Positions 54,701-62,698 of a stretch of 64,000 nt of DNA are shown piece after piece. Numbering within the stretch: position 1 is the stretch's first letter; each line of letters opens with the position of its first letter. The DNA is from Nectonema munidae (Eukaryota > Nematomorpha > Nectonematoida > Nectonematidae): the NCBI GenBank assembly GCA_030549495.1, contig JAUIRK010000883.1, positions 367,501 to 431,500 of the forward strand, written 5' to 3'. Below the pieces are notes generated by a model. The model was not told where the DNA came from. It ran no database searches and was given only the letters and a program-made list of their open reading frames with translations. A program made the position numbers and the translations under genes.

Positions 54701-57700
54701 CTGGAAAAAATGAAAAGGGATGAAAGTATGCGAACCTTAATGTGCGTGGAGATTTCTGGAGAGGAGGGCGCGTCTTTGGAGATGAGGCGTTCAAGAAAGT
54801 CAATGGCTGTCTCCTTCTTACCAATATTGTCAAACAAACATGATATGTTGTAGTTGACTTAAAAAGTACGAAAATTTTTATACAGTTTCTCTTTTATACA
54901 GCTTCTGAAATTGGAAAAAATGCGATATATTAGCGCAAAAAGGCTCTGCCATATGTGACTGTTTTGTACTAGAGATAACATACATGCATACATACTAGTG
55001 GTAGCACGATAAATCGCAATTAGGAAGCGTGTTGAATCGCATCAGAAAAGTTTAACTTAAAAAAGTTAAATCTAATTTAACCGAAAATTATGGAAGTTGG
55101 TGCGATTTCGATCTTCGGAACATTTTTTATCTAAAGCAACAAGTTCAAGAATGTTATAGTTAAGTGCTATCATATTCCAGTCAATAAGGTTTTGTGAATT
55201 ATTTGTTAACCACAAACTCCTGTAATATAAGCGATAAAGAATATCATATGTTGAATATATATATCGGTGATATTAAATCTAATTATGCAGAAAAAATCTT
55301 CAACGTCTTTCGGCATTTTGAAAGTATGCATTTTTCTGATCTGAAATACGCTTCAAGTCCGTGTTCCTCAACCTTTTTTACTCATAGAGCACTTTTTACT
55401 TCTTTTTTTCTTGGTGGACGCGTTCATAAAAGTTGGACAAAAAAAGATTTATTTAAATATTCCTAACTAATAAAATTTTTGAGGATATGATAAAGGAAAT
55501 AGTATACACTTAGAATTCATAACACCTCTTTTTACGATGTCAAGTCTATTGCGAACTTTTTATAATAAAAACCGTTATGAGATGGTTTTCTTCATGGACC
55601 ACCAAAATATCATTGTGGACCCCTAATTTATAATATTTCGCCTGTGGATGCCCTGAATTATTATATGGACCCCGGTTGAGAAACCCTGTTTAAGTGATAA
55701 ATTTATCAAATTTTACATGAATTTGATATATTTAACATCATACATCGAATTTGATATTTTTCAATTTTGCTTAACAAATCATATTATTTCAAATTAACTT
55801 CTATAAATCGTCTCTTTGAATGAATGTACTAAAGAATATTGGAGGCATTTATTCACAAGCCAAAAAATGTCAAGCAAATCTTTTTGATCATGTTTAATTA
55901 CGTTTCGTTTTTTTCTAAAATTTCGCTACGTTTTTTAAATATCATGGTGCATGATATTTGGATTAGTTGTTATTAACGGCTAGACAAGTGTTTTTCAACG
56001 TGGTCAACCTAGTTCCCCAAGGGGTCCACAAATTTTGAAAAGGGTCCATATTAAAAAAATTAATTTTGTTGAGGAAAGCTTCTGAAATTGGAAAAAATGC
56101 GATATATTAGCGCAAAAAAGCTCTGCCATATGTCACTGTTTTGTACTAGAGGTAATTAAAATATTTAATTTTAATTAGATTTGTTTATTAAGGAGTTCCA
56201 GTAGTATTTTTATCGGTATTCAAAAAGTCGAAATGGAGTTGATGTTATTGATAGAGGAGATTTAAGATCATCATTGAAACTTCATTGAAGCCTGACATAT
56301 GAAGTCTTGCCTCAACGCATCAAGTTCAAGGCTTGCACAAAAAAAAATAACATATTTTTTCGAATAAATATTTTCACTTTTTAACTCAATTAAATTTATT
56401 TTTAATAAATATAAAAAATGCTGATTAAAAACGCTATACTTAATTTTTTTTATAAAAAATAACTCTTAAAAAAATTTTTCAGTTTGAAAAGGGCCCATAA
56501 GAGAACAAGCATATCACCTAGCATTGCTCACAAAATAGCAGTAAAAGTGAATATTACTATAGCAAATACGAGAGGTAGATAACTTTCTATTGAACAAATT
56601 ACTGGTGCTATAATATTCTAAAGTTCGGTGGCAAGGCAGGTTGATTGAAATGTTGGTCTCAGTACGGAAGCCTCTGGGTCATACCAATTTGTTCATAGTT
56701 TGACATACGCGGTACATCAGTGCCTTGTCAATGAAAACACACCCACGGTACTTTTCCTTTTTTTTTAAAGTATACAAATAATAACCAATAGAAGAAGTAC
56801 ACATGGCAGGTTATATATAATAAAATATGTTTTACTTTCTGCTTTCGGAATGGAACATTGACTGAATCTATCCGTGAAAGATAGTCTGAAGTGCTAAAAA
56901 AAATTAAAGAATAATGAATATCAACAACGCCTAATAAAATACATTTCTGATCAAAAGGAACCAGTTTCGGAATTAGTACGCAAAAGAGGATGTAGTAAGG
57001 ATAGCGAACAAAATGTTCATAATTCAAGAGTAATATCAAAAAACACTAGATATTTTTTAGACGATTAAAAACATATCAAATAATCTTTACTGGAATAAAA
57101 TTTTAAATCATATACGATTTAAATTAAAATATATCAAGTTGATGATGATGATGATGTGATACTGATTAGGAAATGATGATGACGATAATGATGAGAAAAG
57201 TTCACCCAAAAAAAATTTAAAAAAAACACTTTTTCAAAATTATTATTTTTTTAGTTGTCAGTATCGCATCGAAGGAAAGAATAATCTTCCATAGCTAGAT
57301 AGATGGTAAAGATAGGCACAATGAGGAATCGAACTGAGACCATCTGGATAGAGAAGCCACGCTCTTACCACTAGACCATCTGCCGACAAATAGAGCAGCG
57401 AAGAATCTTTCAAAATGTAAGGTATTTTCTTTTGAAAATGTAGGATCTTTAGAAGAAGGCTGTTTTAATATTTTATTCCAATTGTTGTTGGCTATCAGTG
57501 TAGAAGGAGATCATATGTATGAGCGGAGAAATATTTTCTTCCATTCATTTTTACTACTACTGTATACTTTGTAAGTCAACGCATCTTTCATAGAAAAATT
57601 CGGAGATTCCATTTTTCCAAATATTTTGGCTGATATCGCTGAATACTGTGCAAATCACGCATTATTTTATTAAAAATTTCTCAACTATTTCAACTAAAAT

Positions 57701-59499
57701 ATACTTTCCTTTAAACTTTTCAACAAACTTTCCTTAAAACCAGTTAACCTGAGGAATAAATCAGACCATCTCTAATGTAATCAGACGATTTGTATCAAAA
57801 AGCATTGATAAAAGAAGGCGATCATATATTTATAAAGTAAACTATAGTCGACTCTGGTCGTTAAACGGCTAAGATTAAATAATAACAGAGTGAAACACAA
57901 AGCAACTTTTATAACTTCGTAATGAACAAGATTCAAGAAATCTTAGTCTGTTTTTACGGACTACCAGTCATCTACTGCCAATAAATGTGGATTTAGCTTC
58001 CAAGATGCTATGAAATAGTTCGGTATCACAATTCAAGGCATAAATTAAGTTTACAAAAAGGTTTTCTCCTCAGATTTTGAGCTCTTTGATAAGATCAGCC
58101 ATTAAATCAGTGTGTTCTGGCACATTAGGTTGCCATGAGAAATCTCAATTCTGGCGCCAAAATCTTTTTAGAAAGAGCGAATAAACACTGTGTTCCGCAA
58201 CTAATAATAAAAGATTATTAAATGTAATGGTCTTTTTGATGATGTGGATTCTATGATTTGCTTTTGTTCCTGTTTTTATGCCATTCTTGTAGGATATATT
58301 GCTAGATATCACGAGAAAGAAATAAATCTTTAAATTTGAAACCAAAAATATCGCAATAAGCCTGAGAGTGAGTGAGTATGTTTGATTTTCAAAGGCGAAA
58401 CTGACTTTTTGGCATTGACACAAATAACAATAATAATTAATTGGTATTTTGCAAAATTTTAAAATTAAATAATTTCACCTCATTCCAATAGACAAAAGTT
58501 TATAGATGCTTTCGTTTAAAATTTTATATACAATTTCCTTTTTTGCTTGTTAACAACAACATATGACAAATTTTTAAATAATAATAAGAAGCTTTGCAAC
58601 CTTTGTGACTATGTAACGAATTCTATTTCTAACAGATAAGGCTGATTACAATGTAAAAAAATGGTTTTATCGGCCATTTAATGTTTTCAAATTATTTGGA
58701 CAAGCAAAATTAAGAATCTAAAATATTTAAATAACAGTATTGATACAAAAAATATATATTGACTTTGTCAAAATAAGAAAAAGTGACTGAATATCTAAAA
58801 ATCAAGGTTAAGCATTTGATCATCTTACCCATTAGTCTTTTTTATCAGGCTCGTAAAAGCTCGTAAGCATTTTTCCATTTCCGTATATTCCGAAAGTAGA
58901 GCAAAGAGAAGGATAGAATGTAGAATAAATTCTTCTCGGAAATTCCATTTGAATCCTTTGAGAAATTACTTAGGGACACATCTTCGAAGTGTTATATATA
59001 AAAACTTCAGATTGGAACAATGTAAAATTATTATCTTCTTCAACATTAGAAATAGTTAGAATGAGAAAAAAGGTAAAAAGGAGTAATGATTTCAGGGATT
59101 GCTGGATGACAATTCAATATTAGCGATTTCAGGCAAATAAAATGTAAAGTACATGATAAACTTATTTTAATACTTTTACAACACACAATATAAAATTACT
59201 TTACGTGGTTTGTGGAATTTTTACAGCATCTTTGTAAAAAAAAGTCAATTGGAGTGTATCAGAAGTGTTATCTATTAAAAAAACAAAAGTGGACTTAATT
59301 GACTTAACAACTCTAAATTAATGATGATGAATGAGTGGATGATGGAGATGATGTTCAAAATGATTAATCAATAAAAACCTTCAAACTTTGAGCATTCGAA
59401 TTCAAGTACTTGTAAATGATTGCTAAGCGAACGTGAATTTCGGAGCCTCTCGCAAAATTAGGCTCAACATAAAGCGTTTGCAAGAACAAATGTTTTGAC
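27514..59499 (-). CDS. KDM6A: UTX/KDM6A histone H3K27 demethylase, 15 exons, 5' end missing
   Basis: This is a nuclear Fe(II)/2-oxoglutarate dioxygenase that removes methyl groups from H3 Lys27, as part of MLL3/4 (COMPASS-like) complexes. Fifteen exons from 59499 to 27514 join with consistent phases (3,529 nt, about 1,176 residues plus stop). The order is TPR repeats, a Ser/Asn-rich linker, a pre-JmjC helix region, JmjC, and the GATA-like zinc module. Iron ligands are visible as HQE in TPGHQEN and His in GTIHWVQA; zinc-binding Cys pairs are HYCEVC and HCFNC. JMJD3 lacks the TPR array, so UTX is the better name; invertebrates usually have one such gene. The human protein starts roughly 200 residues earlier; those exons were not found below 64,000. 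The gene points towards the Smad gene and ends 7 kb from it. Confidence 0.95.
28590..28740 (+). mobile_element. LINE 3' scrap
   Basis: The + strand reads [20 protein letters not shown], resembling the RWMCGVT-x-KDR block downstream of reverse transcriptase in many invertebrate LINEs. It is short and isolated. Confidence 0.45.
29400..30240 (-). repeat. Repeat R1, inverted diverged copy
   Basis: On the minus strand the blocks occur in the same order as at 15.7-16.3 kb: GAGATCATAGTTATC, GTGTGTAGGCATAG, then GCATATGAAGAATG, CATGATGCCATTTTACTTC and GAAGTTTCAAAGCAAA. About 400-500 bp of extra sequence separates the blocks. It lies in the last UTX intron. Confidence 0.5.
30891..31045 (-). repeat. 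tRNA-derived SINE, family C
   Basis: This is a second copy of family C, with CAGATGGTCTAGTGGTGGG on the minus strand, a decayed B box (GGATTGGATTCCC) and the same tail (CTATGGACGATTATCC). Confidence 0.65.
31924..32050 (-). CDS. KDM6A: UTX exon: helical linker and first zinc Cys pair
   Basis: The acceptor AAAATAG|G and donor CGAG|GTAAAA enclose [20 protein letters not shown] and HYCEVCE. The human counterparts are TLKQCQTLREALIAAG, IWHGR and HYCSICE. CEVC is the first half of the GATA-like zinc site that contacts the H3 tail. Confidence 0.94.
33020..33148. mobile_element. piggyBac-type MITE, copy 1
   Basis: It is flanked by TTAA on both sides and shares TCGTCTGC-type internal words with the copy at 39.25 kb in the opposite orientation. 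The ends are TCCATTAAGTCC and, inverted, ACCATTAAGTAC. It lies in a UTX intron. Confidence 0.6.
33404..33588 (-). CDS. KDM6A: UTX exon: end of JmjC domain
   Basis: The acceptor GGTTCAG|GGC and donor TCAA|GTAAGA enclose [18 protein letters not shown], then [11 protein letters not shown] and ARNIRIS. Human UTX has GWCNNIAWNVGPLTACQY, KSIVPMVHLSW and ARNIKVS. Confidence 0.97.
33658..33816 (-). CDS. KDM6A: UTX exon: JmjC, third iron ligand
   Basis: The acceptor TTTTCAAG|GAA and donor GACG|GTGTTT enclose [19 protein letters not shown] and [18 protein letters not shown] (human SWWPNLEDL and RPGDLVWINAGTVHWVQA). The His of TIHW is the third Fe ligand. Only a 69-bp intron separates it from the next exon. 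Confidence 0.97.
34431..34582 (-). CDS. KDM6A: UTX exon: JmjC catalytic core, Fe-binding HxE
   Basis: The acceptor TGTGCAG|GC and donor CAGA|GTATAG enclose [20 protein letters not shown] and [14 protein letters not shown] holds the first two iron ligands; the Lys of MKVPG and the Thr of RTPGH are expected 2-oxoglutarate contacts. A Ser found in the human pocket (FCSVN) reads as Ala here (FSAIN). Confidence 0.94.
35329..35446 (+). repeat. 58-bp tandem duplication
   Basis: Two nearly identical units starting GAAATCAGAGCTCTTTGAAA lie head to tail, differing mainly in the length of an A run. It lies in a UTX intron. Confidence 0.8.
35640..35810. repeat. Repeat R2 (GATGCGGAT type)
   Basis: Shares GTCAGAATTAATT, TTTAGTG-ATGCGGAT, TTCTAAGCAA-like and TTTAGAGA words with 52,930-53,160; window positions 130-510 look like a decayed inverted copy. 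The class is unknown. Confidence 0.5.
35985..36180 (+). mobile_element. hAT transposase C-terminal relic
   Basis: The + strand reads [18 protein letters not shown] and [14 protein letters not shown], the C-terminal dimerisation block of hAT transposases (typically [11 protein letters not shown] and STMSQERLNGLALL). The upstream part is broken by stops, and only this end is recognisable. Confidence 0.75.
38214..38412 (-). CDS. KDM6A: UTX exon: start of JmjC domain
   Basis: The acceptor ACTTGAAG|GTG and donor TTAG|GTTTTC enclose [23 protein letters not shown] and [11 protein letters not shown]. Human UTX has IKFGTNIDLS, LHELTKLPAFVRV and LLSHVGHTILG. Confidence 0.95.
38526..38833. mobile_element. 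hAT-type MITE, intact, 308 bp
   Basis: Perfect 14-bp inverted ends CAGTGCCCGCGCTA lie between perfect 8-bp direct repeats GTTGAGAA (38,518-38,525 and 38,834-38,841). There is no coding capacity. It lies in a UTX intron about 100 bp upstream of the exon at 38214-38412. Confidence 0.88.
39024..39163 (+). repeat. tRNA-derived SINE, family A, best copy
   Basis: The head GCGTGGTGAGTACGGTTGG holds an A-box-like sequence and GGGTTCGATCCC is a near-perfect B box. These are the two internal promoter elements of RNA polymerase III. The tail (TAGTTCGATACAAGCGG) is shared with the other copies. It lies in a UTX intron, antisense to UTX. Confidence 0.8.
39256..39387. mobile_element. piggyBac-type MITE, best copy
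   Basis: TTAA (39,252-39,255 and 39,388-39,391) brackets ends CCCATTTAAGACC and, inverted, CCCATTTACGGCC. TTAA target sites with CCC ends are the piggyBac signature. At 132 bp it can code for nothing. Confidence 0.75.
39484..39546. other. Intronic hairpin of about 63 nt
   Basis: GAAGCTTCCTGAAA-GAGAAGCAC pairs with GTGCTTCG-TTTCAGGAAGCTTTC across a loop of roughly 11 nt, giving a stem of about 22 pairs with a small bulge. The size is like a microRNA precursor, but a miniature fold-back transposon is equally possible. Confidence 0.4.
40327..41062 (+). mobile_element. FLYWCH/MULE-type (Mutator-like) transposase relic
   Basis: The + strand reads [20 protein letters not shown] and KATSQIYQ, typical of the region after the FLYWCH zinc finger in MULE proteins. 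Further on comes [21 protein letters not shown], resembling the DFE-containing MULE transposase core. Stops separate the pieces. Confidence 0.65.
42060..42386 (-). CDS. KDM6A: UTX exon: pre-JmjC helical region
   Basis: The acceptor GGTATAG|GTG and donor ACGC|GTAAGC enclose [12 protein letters not shown] and [19 protein letters not shown] (human VRTQLLQPADEN and IAKYAQYQASSFQESLREE). A Ser/Thr-rich tract follows where human UTX is also disordered. Confidence 0.93.
43622..43901. mobile_element. hAT-type MITE, 280 bp
   Basis: The inverted ends are CAGTGGCGGATTCAG and CCGTGGCGGATCCAA. The 8-bp flanks TTACAAAG (43,614-43,621) and CTACAAAG (43,902-43,909) differ at one base. It contains a C-rich run. 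It lies in a UTX intron close to exon 44180-44628. Confidence 0.75.
44180..44628 (-). CDS. KDM6A: UTX exon: pre-JmjC region
   Basis: The acceptor TTCTTTAG|AA and donor GGAG|GTGAGT enclose an acidic and Ser-rich start, then [20 protein letters not shown] and HLMEV. Human UTX has [20 protein letters not shown] and HMVEV. A short TTAA-flanked transposon sits about 30 bases upstream of the acceptor. Confidence 0.93.
44660..44778. mobile_element. piggyBac-type MITE abutting a UTX splice acceptor
   Basis: TTAA sites at 44,656-44,659 and 44,779-44,782 bracket a copy with TCGTCTGCGTTTG and CCCATTAACG ends. The near edge is about 30 bp from the acceptor of UTX exon 44180-44628. Confidence 0.65.
44899..45033 (+). 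repeat. About 71-bp tandem duplication
   Basis: The words CGTACATTTTTTTCTATATT and TAAATTCTGTCAATGCCGAG occur twice in the same order. The copies are nearly identical apart from the number of AAT units. Confidence 0.8.
45050..45975 (+). mobile_element. LINE reverse-transcriptase fragment
   Basis: The + strand reads [27 protein letters not shown], a decayed catalytic block ([14 protein letters not shown] where FADDL is expected), and [19 protein letters not shown]. This is the invertebrate LINE order: fingers/palm then the thumb region. The catalytic Asp pair appears lost. Confidence 0.7.
45985..46440 (+). mobile_element. piggyBac transposase relic
   Basis: The + strand reads [20 protein letters not shown] then [20 protein letters not shown], the central and C-terminal blocks of piggyBac transposases (typically YIKGKPIRWGFKLW and MGGVDRHDENISLYR). 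Frameshifts and stops separate them. It directly follows the LINE fragment. It could belong to the family that moved the TTAA MITEs, but that is inference. Confidence 0.8.
46755..47022. mobile_element. hAT-type MITE, 268 bp
   Basis: The inverted ends are CAGGGATCGACCCC and CAGGGGTCGGCAAA. The 8-bp flanks GTTTAAAT (46,747-46,754) and GTTTAAAC (47,023-47,030) differ at one base. It lies in a UTX intron. Confidence 0.75.
47647..48070 (-). CDS. KDM6A: UTX exon: Ser/Asn/Gln-rich linker
   Basis: The acceptor TGTTTAG|GAG and donor GCAG|GTTTTC fit both neighbours in phase. The 141-residue peptide starts [15 protein letters not shown] and is rich in Ser, Asn, Gln and Thr. I see no direct match to the poorly conserved middle of human UTX, so the call rests on the open frame, splice signals and phase. 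Confidence 0.75.
48195..48715. repeat. Possible inverted pair of GACCGACCGAC words
   Basis: TACGACCGACCGACCGAC near 48,206 faces GTGGTCGGTCGG near 48,654, and TAAGCCGACGAC follows. This may mark the ends of an element of about 500 bp, but the repeat is short and imperfect. Confidence 0.3.
49721..49739 (+). repeat. Poly-C run of about 19
   Basis: A homopolymer C tract lies in the UTX intron after exon 49950-50365, with similar runs near 3,790 and 54,510. In this AT-rich DNA such runs tend to sit in transposon remnants. Confidence 0.7.
49950..50365 (-). CDS. KDM6A: UTX exon: linker with LPSIEEAW motif
   Basis: The exon starts at acceptor CTTTAAG|CT and runs to donor GGAG|GTATTT. It encodes an Asn/Ser-rich tract, then [20 protein letters not shown], matching [18 protein letters not shown] in human UTX. 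An inner donor (GGAA|GTAAAT at 50,015) exists, but only the outer one has the phase of the next exon. The Asn and Ser runs suggest a disordered linker. Confidence 0.88.
50561..50610. repeat. AT-only imperfect palindrome
   Basis: AATTAATTAAGTTAATTAAT and its surroundings read nearly the same on both strands over about 50 bp. It lies in a UTX intron some 200 bp before exon 49950-50365. Confidence 0.5.
52077..52342 (-). CDS. KDM6A: UTX exon: conserved TPR core
   Basis: The acceptor TTCTCAG|A and the donor AGAG|GTAGGC enclose [35 protein letters not shown] and [13 protein letters not shown]. This is the best conserved TPR block of UTX (human [35 protein letters not shown]). Confidence 0.97.
52930..53160. 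repeat. Repeat R2, copy next to a UTX exon
   Basis: This copy (TAGAGATG, GTCAGAATTAATTC, GGATGCGGATGCC, AAGTTTAGAGA, GAGTGCGGATTTTG) ends about 20 bp from the donor of UTX exon 53180-53433. Confidence 0.5.
53180..53433 (-). CDS. KDM6A: UTX exon: TPR with Ser-rich insertion
   Basis: The acceptor ATTTTTAG|ACA and the donor GGCAG|GTAATT enclose NALKQLAW at the start and [13 protein letters not shown] at the end (human [11 protein letters not shown]). Between them lies a Ser/Pro/Lys-rich stretch roughly 30 residues longer than in human UTX, which should form a loop between TPR helices. A repeat ends close to the donor, within the intron. Confidence 0.92.
54530..54622 (+). mobile_element. Two right-end scraps of the CAGGGGCGCACATC family
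   Basis: AATGTGCGTCCCTG (54,539-54,552) and GATGTGCGCCCCTG (54,609-54,622) are right ends of the family seen complete at 25,680-26,548. Each is followed by an ATACAT-like flank. The left ends were not found. Confidence 0.5.
54736..54857 (-). CDS. KDM6A: UTX exon: TPR
   Basis: The acceptor TTTTTAAG|TC and the donor TTAAG|GTTCGC enclose [20 protein letters not shown] and LERLISKD. These correspond to the human [23 protein letters not shown]. The end ISTHIK joins to TNALKQLAW in the next exon, matching AQVKATVLQQLGW. Confidence 0.88.
54899..54974 (+). repeat. Repeat R3, copy 1
   Basis: GAAATTGGAAAAAATGCGAT and TCTGCCATATGTGACTGTTT recur at 56,077-56,152 with about three changes in 75 bp. The flanks differ. 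Confidence 0.75.
55360..55688. mobile_element. hAT-type MITE, 329 bp
   Basis: The left end CGTGTTCCTCAACC and the inverted right end CAGGGTTTCTCAACC form the inverted repeat. The 8-bp flanks TTCAAGTC and TTTAAGTG agree at six of eight positions. A further left end of the same kind (GTGTTTTTCAACGTGG) is at about 55,988. Confidence 0.6.
56077..56152 (+). repeat. Repeat R3, copy 2
   Basis: This is the second of two near-identical direct copies about 1.2 kb apart, in the same UTX intron as copy 1. Confidence 0.75.
56627..56760 (+). repeat. tRNA-derived SINE, family B, diverged
   Basis: This copy matches the one at 22.8 kb (GGCAGGTTGATTGAAATG, GGAAGCCTCTGG, GGTACATCAGTGCC, AACACACCCA). The B box is partly lost. 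It ends about 75 bp before the 58-nt UTX exon, within the intron. Confidence 0.65.
56836..56893 (-). CDS. KDM6A: UTX exon: 58-nt TPR exon
   Basis: This small exon (acceptor TTTTTTTAG|CAC, donor GAAA|GTAAAA) encodes [19 protein letters not shown]. Human UTX has HFQLALVDCNPCTLSNAE here. It supplies exactly the phase (0 to 1) needed between its neighbours. Confidence 0.9.
57255..57390 (-). repeat. tRNA-derived SINE, family C
   Basis: Read on the minus strand, GGCAGATGGTCTAGTGG has a canonical A box and AGTTCGATTCC is a B box. The head resembles a tRNA start but is not followed by a full cloverleaf, and a second copy exists at 30.9 kb, so this is a SINE and not a tRNA gene. Confidence 0.7.
57748..57868. 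mobile_element. piggyBac-type MITE, diverged copy
   Basis: TTAA precedes the left end, and the body shares CAGACGATTTGTAT and CTCTGGTCGTTAA with the other copies. The right TTAA is decayed. Confidence 0.5.
59379..59499 (-). CDS. KDM6A: UTX exon: TPR, first exon recognised
   Basis: The acceptor TTTCAAG|G and the donor GAAG|GTTTTT enclose [20 protein letters not shown] and LAIIYKYL. The human counterpart is [26 protein letters not shown]. The exon starts one base into a codon, so a further upstream exon must exist. Confidence 0.9.
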
Positions 59500-60519
59500 C
59501 TTGAAAAAAATTAGTACAAATTTATTTAAAAAGGATACTAAATACTTCAATAAATGTAAAAGTATATCTTATTTCTATTCAATGTCTTTAAACAAATACC
59601 TATAAATATATACATATGTAAAGAAACGATGAGAGCTAAATATCGCCTAACGTAATTATTAGCTTATTAGCTGCACGTAAACTTTTGATCTGATTGGATA
59701 AAAAAGTTGGAATACTTTTTTAAATTTTAACCAATCAATTTATAAAAAATGAGAGCCAATTGAATTCAGCATTCCTTGAATACGTTTTGATTATTATTAT
59801 TATTCAAATGAAATGCGCAATAATTTCGTATCTGATTGCATTAAAAATCCATCATTTTTAACCACGTCAACTTGAAACTCACCAAAAGCACAGGACACAC
59901 TCTCTCTCTCTAGCGTTTAAGAAGTTGAAAATATACAAGTCAAGAATGATATCAATTAGTTAGATAATATCTTTTTTTATGTAAACCTTTTTTAATTAAA
60001 ACTGGAGCTAAAATGTATTCTTTAATTTTTACGCTAAAAACTTTCCCTTCCAGAGTTGTTTATACAAGGAAGTTTAACCATGTCTGCAATCAAAATCTGA
60101 TATAATTTGAGGATGTCAAAATATACTCAAATATAAGCATTTTGGTACTATTTTAAAACGATTTGGATCGCGTTTAAGGGGTTTTTTCTAATATTTAAAT
60201 TTCCTTTTTTACTCCAATTTGATTATCCATTCTAACATAACTTTTGACGCTGATTCCAACGGTGCAATCAGTTTTTACTTATCTCATACCGTTTCCGAAT
60301 TACGTGGATCTGAAAATGGCCAAAAAGTCAAAATTTTGGAATGTTTAATTAAAAACTAGTGAATATGATAGGGAGTACTGTTATTAAGAACTATATTAAG
60401 TTTCAGAAAGATTGGACTTGTAGTTTTGTCTGGGCAGTTATAGAAAATTTTAAAAAGTTGAACTTGGAAAAATTTTCAAATTTTCCGAAAATTTTATTTT
60501 TCAATGTCGATAATTTATT

Positions 60520-60770
60520 GAATTTTTTATATATTTATCAGTTTCATGCTATTAGAAGTCCAAAAAATGTGTTCCAAAAAATTTGAAAATTTTCAAAAAT
60601 TTTCGAAAAAATCACTTTTTTGAAAAATTTTTATATTTTCAAAACCTCTGAAAATGAAAATTTTTTTTTCTCAAAAGTGAACATTTTTTTTATATTTATC
60701 CATTTCATGCTACTAGAAGCCTAAAAAATAAGTTTCAAAAAATTTGAAAATTTTCAAATGGAAAACAAAA
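60520..60770 (+). repeat. Two diverged direct copies, period about 170 bp
   Basis: TTTCATGCTATTAGAAGTCC and TTTCATGCTACTAGAAGCCT, each followed by a block ending AATTTGAAAATTTTC, mark two diverged copies within very AT-rich DNA. Confidence 0.55.
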
Positions 60771-61513
60771 TCGATTCCGGAAATTTTAAAGGGATAGAGG
60801 TTGAAGTTGGTAGCTGATAAAATTTAAGATTTTTTAGATTCCAATTTTTTAAATTTTTTTAAAAAGTTTAATTTTTGTAAGCATATTTGTTCTGACTTTC
60901 AGATAATAAAAGAGGTAGCAATGGTTACATTCGTTGAATGAAATTACTTCCATGTTTTCGCCATGGATGTGACAACGTTGATACACTGAGTATACACAAG
61001 AAGTGGAAATGAACACAATATATTTCAAAATACATATCTTGTAAGACCTTATTGCAAATCAAAATTTAGCTTGGGCCGAATTCGCCCCGTGGGGGGTGGT
61101 TTGGGGCCCCCTGATTTATATAAATAATATATAAAAAATTTAATAATATTTAGATGGGAGGGGGATTTAAAAAAAGAAAATGTGGGGGGTTTTTGGAAAA
61201 AAAAGTTTGTTTGTTTGGAAGGAAAAAAAAACACCTTTGAGAGGAGAAAAAAAAAAAAAGGGGGGAGATTGATAATAATTAGATTTCCTATATAAATTTT
61301 AGTACACGATTTCCTACTTTTTAGATTTGATATAAATAGTCTATATGAAGTGTGGCCAAAAATTTCCGTTTTTTTAAATATTAATATCTCAGTAAGCACT
61401 AAATTTTCCTATAAAATTAAAATCCCACTATTAAGACCACTTTTGGGACTTTATTTTTATTGTCTTAATTGTGAAATGGTCTTATTAGGGAATTTAGAGA
61501 TGAATAAATCATA

Positions 61514-61871
61514 CAGTAAAACCTCAATATAACGAGCTACAAAAAAGCATGATGTAGTGAAACAATGCTAGAAAAGATGCCCTTTTTCCAATGAGAATAG
61601 ACATGCCAACATACATCGTATGCTCTTTGTGGTTAGCAATACGACATAGCTTAGAATTAGTGTGGATGAGAATACACATGTGCTACTGGTCGTCGAAATA
61701 TTGAGACGCTTTCTAACAGAACAAGACTACATAGCTTATGGCCGTAATGCCAAATTAAAGGGGTGGTTGTTCTACCGAGAAAACTTGTGTGAAAAACATA
61801 TGGTTAAAAAAGCGTCATCACAAAATAAGGTCGCAATTATGAGGTGGTCGTCGTAGAGCGAGATTTTGCTG
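61514..61871. mobile_element. pogo/Tigger-type MITE, 358 bp
   Basis: The left end CAGTAAAACCTCAATATAAC and the inverted right end CAGCAAAATCTCGCTCTACG are typical pogo/Tigger termini. TA flanks both sides. No transposase is present. Confidence 0.75.
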
Positions 61872-62698
61872 TACTTTGAATTCTCTTCTTTCAAATGCAG
61901 CATAATCAAAACTAAGAGAAGGAGAATGGTCTCTACTTTGAGATCAAATCCAACAAATATAGACAAAAACATGTTTTTATATCGAGATTAATTTTTTGGG
62001 ACACCCCTGCTCTATAACATCTCTTCTCTGGAAATAAAAAATCTGTCATTTTCCCTGCTTGATTTCAAGATGCTGACTAAGAAACAAATATAAGAAAGAG
62101 GCTGAATATAACAAAATGATGACTTAAAACAATTTTAGTAAAATTAGCCTGCTCAAAGCATAAAATTGCATAAATGCTTTAATTTTTGTTCTAAATCAAA
62201 AATTTCAAAATAAACAAAAAATATAAAAAGGTTTTAAAACTAATACTACATATGGTAAATCAGATTCTGAAACTTCACTTGAAGTAAAATTACATAAGGG
62301 CGTCCATGCGAAAGTGGTTGCATGCTTGAGTCAGTTTTATTTATTTTTCTTATCAGATCCTCTTTTTTAGTTTCTCCATATAAAATATTTCATAAGATTT
62401 TTCACTTTGCCTATTTTTCTTCCTAAAAGATCCAAATTGTAGCAATCTTCTTCACTCCAGTTTTAAAAAATGGTGGATAAGTAAGCTAACATTCAAAGGA
62501 ATTTTTTCTTTTTATTACCTCTGTTACTCTTTCTCTTTTTTCTTATCTCACTTTATAGCTTTTCTCACCGTATTTTTTTTTATAAATCTTACTAACTCAA
62601 ATTTTTGTTTGATGAATAATTTACGACAAATAAACTCATTCATAATTACGATATTCTAGCTACACAAATAAAAGTATTTTTTCTTCCTTATAGCTAGC

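Noticed and set aside
57315-57390. Possible tRNA gene on the minus strand (good A and B boxes)
   Set aside because: No complete cloverleaf or acceptor pairing is visible, and a second related copy with the same non-tRNA tail exists at 30.9 kb, so it is a SINE.
59885-59912. Candidate extra UTX exon ending TTTTG|GTGAGT
   Set aside because: It is phase-compatible and would restore a Trp, but the peptide is encoded by a GA repeat and does not resemble the UTX TPR.
61049-61399. Minus-strand 116-codon ORF rich in Phe, Lys and Pro
   Set aside because: It is composed of homopolymer-like runs, with no splice support and no family resemblance.
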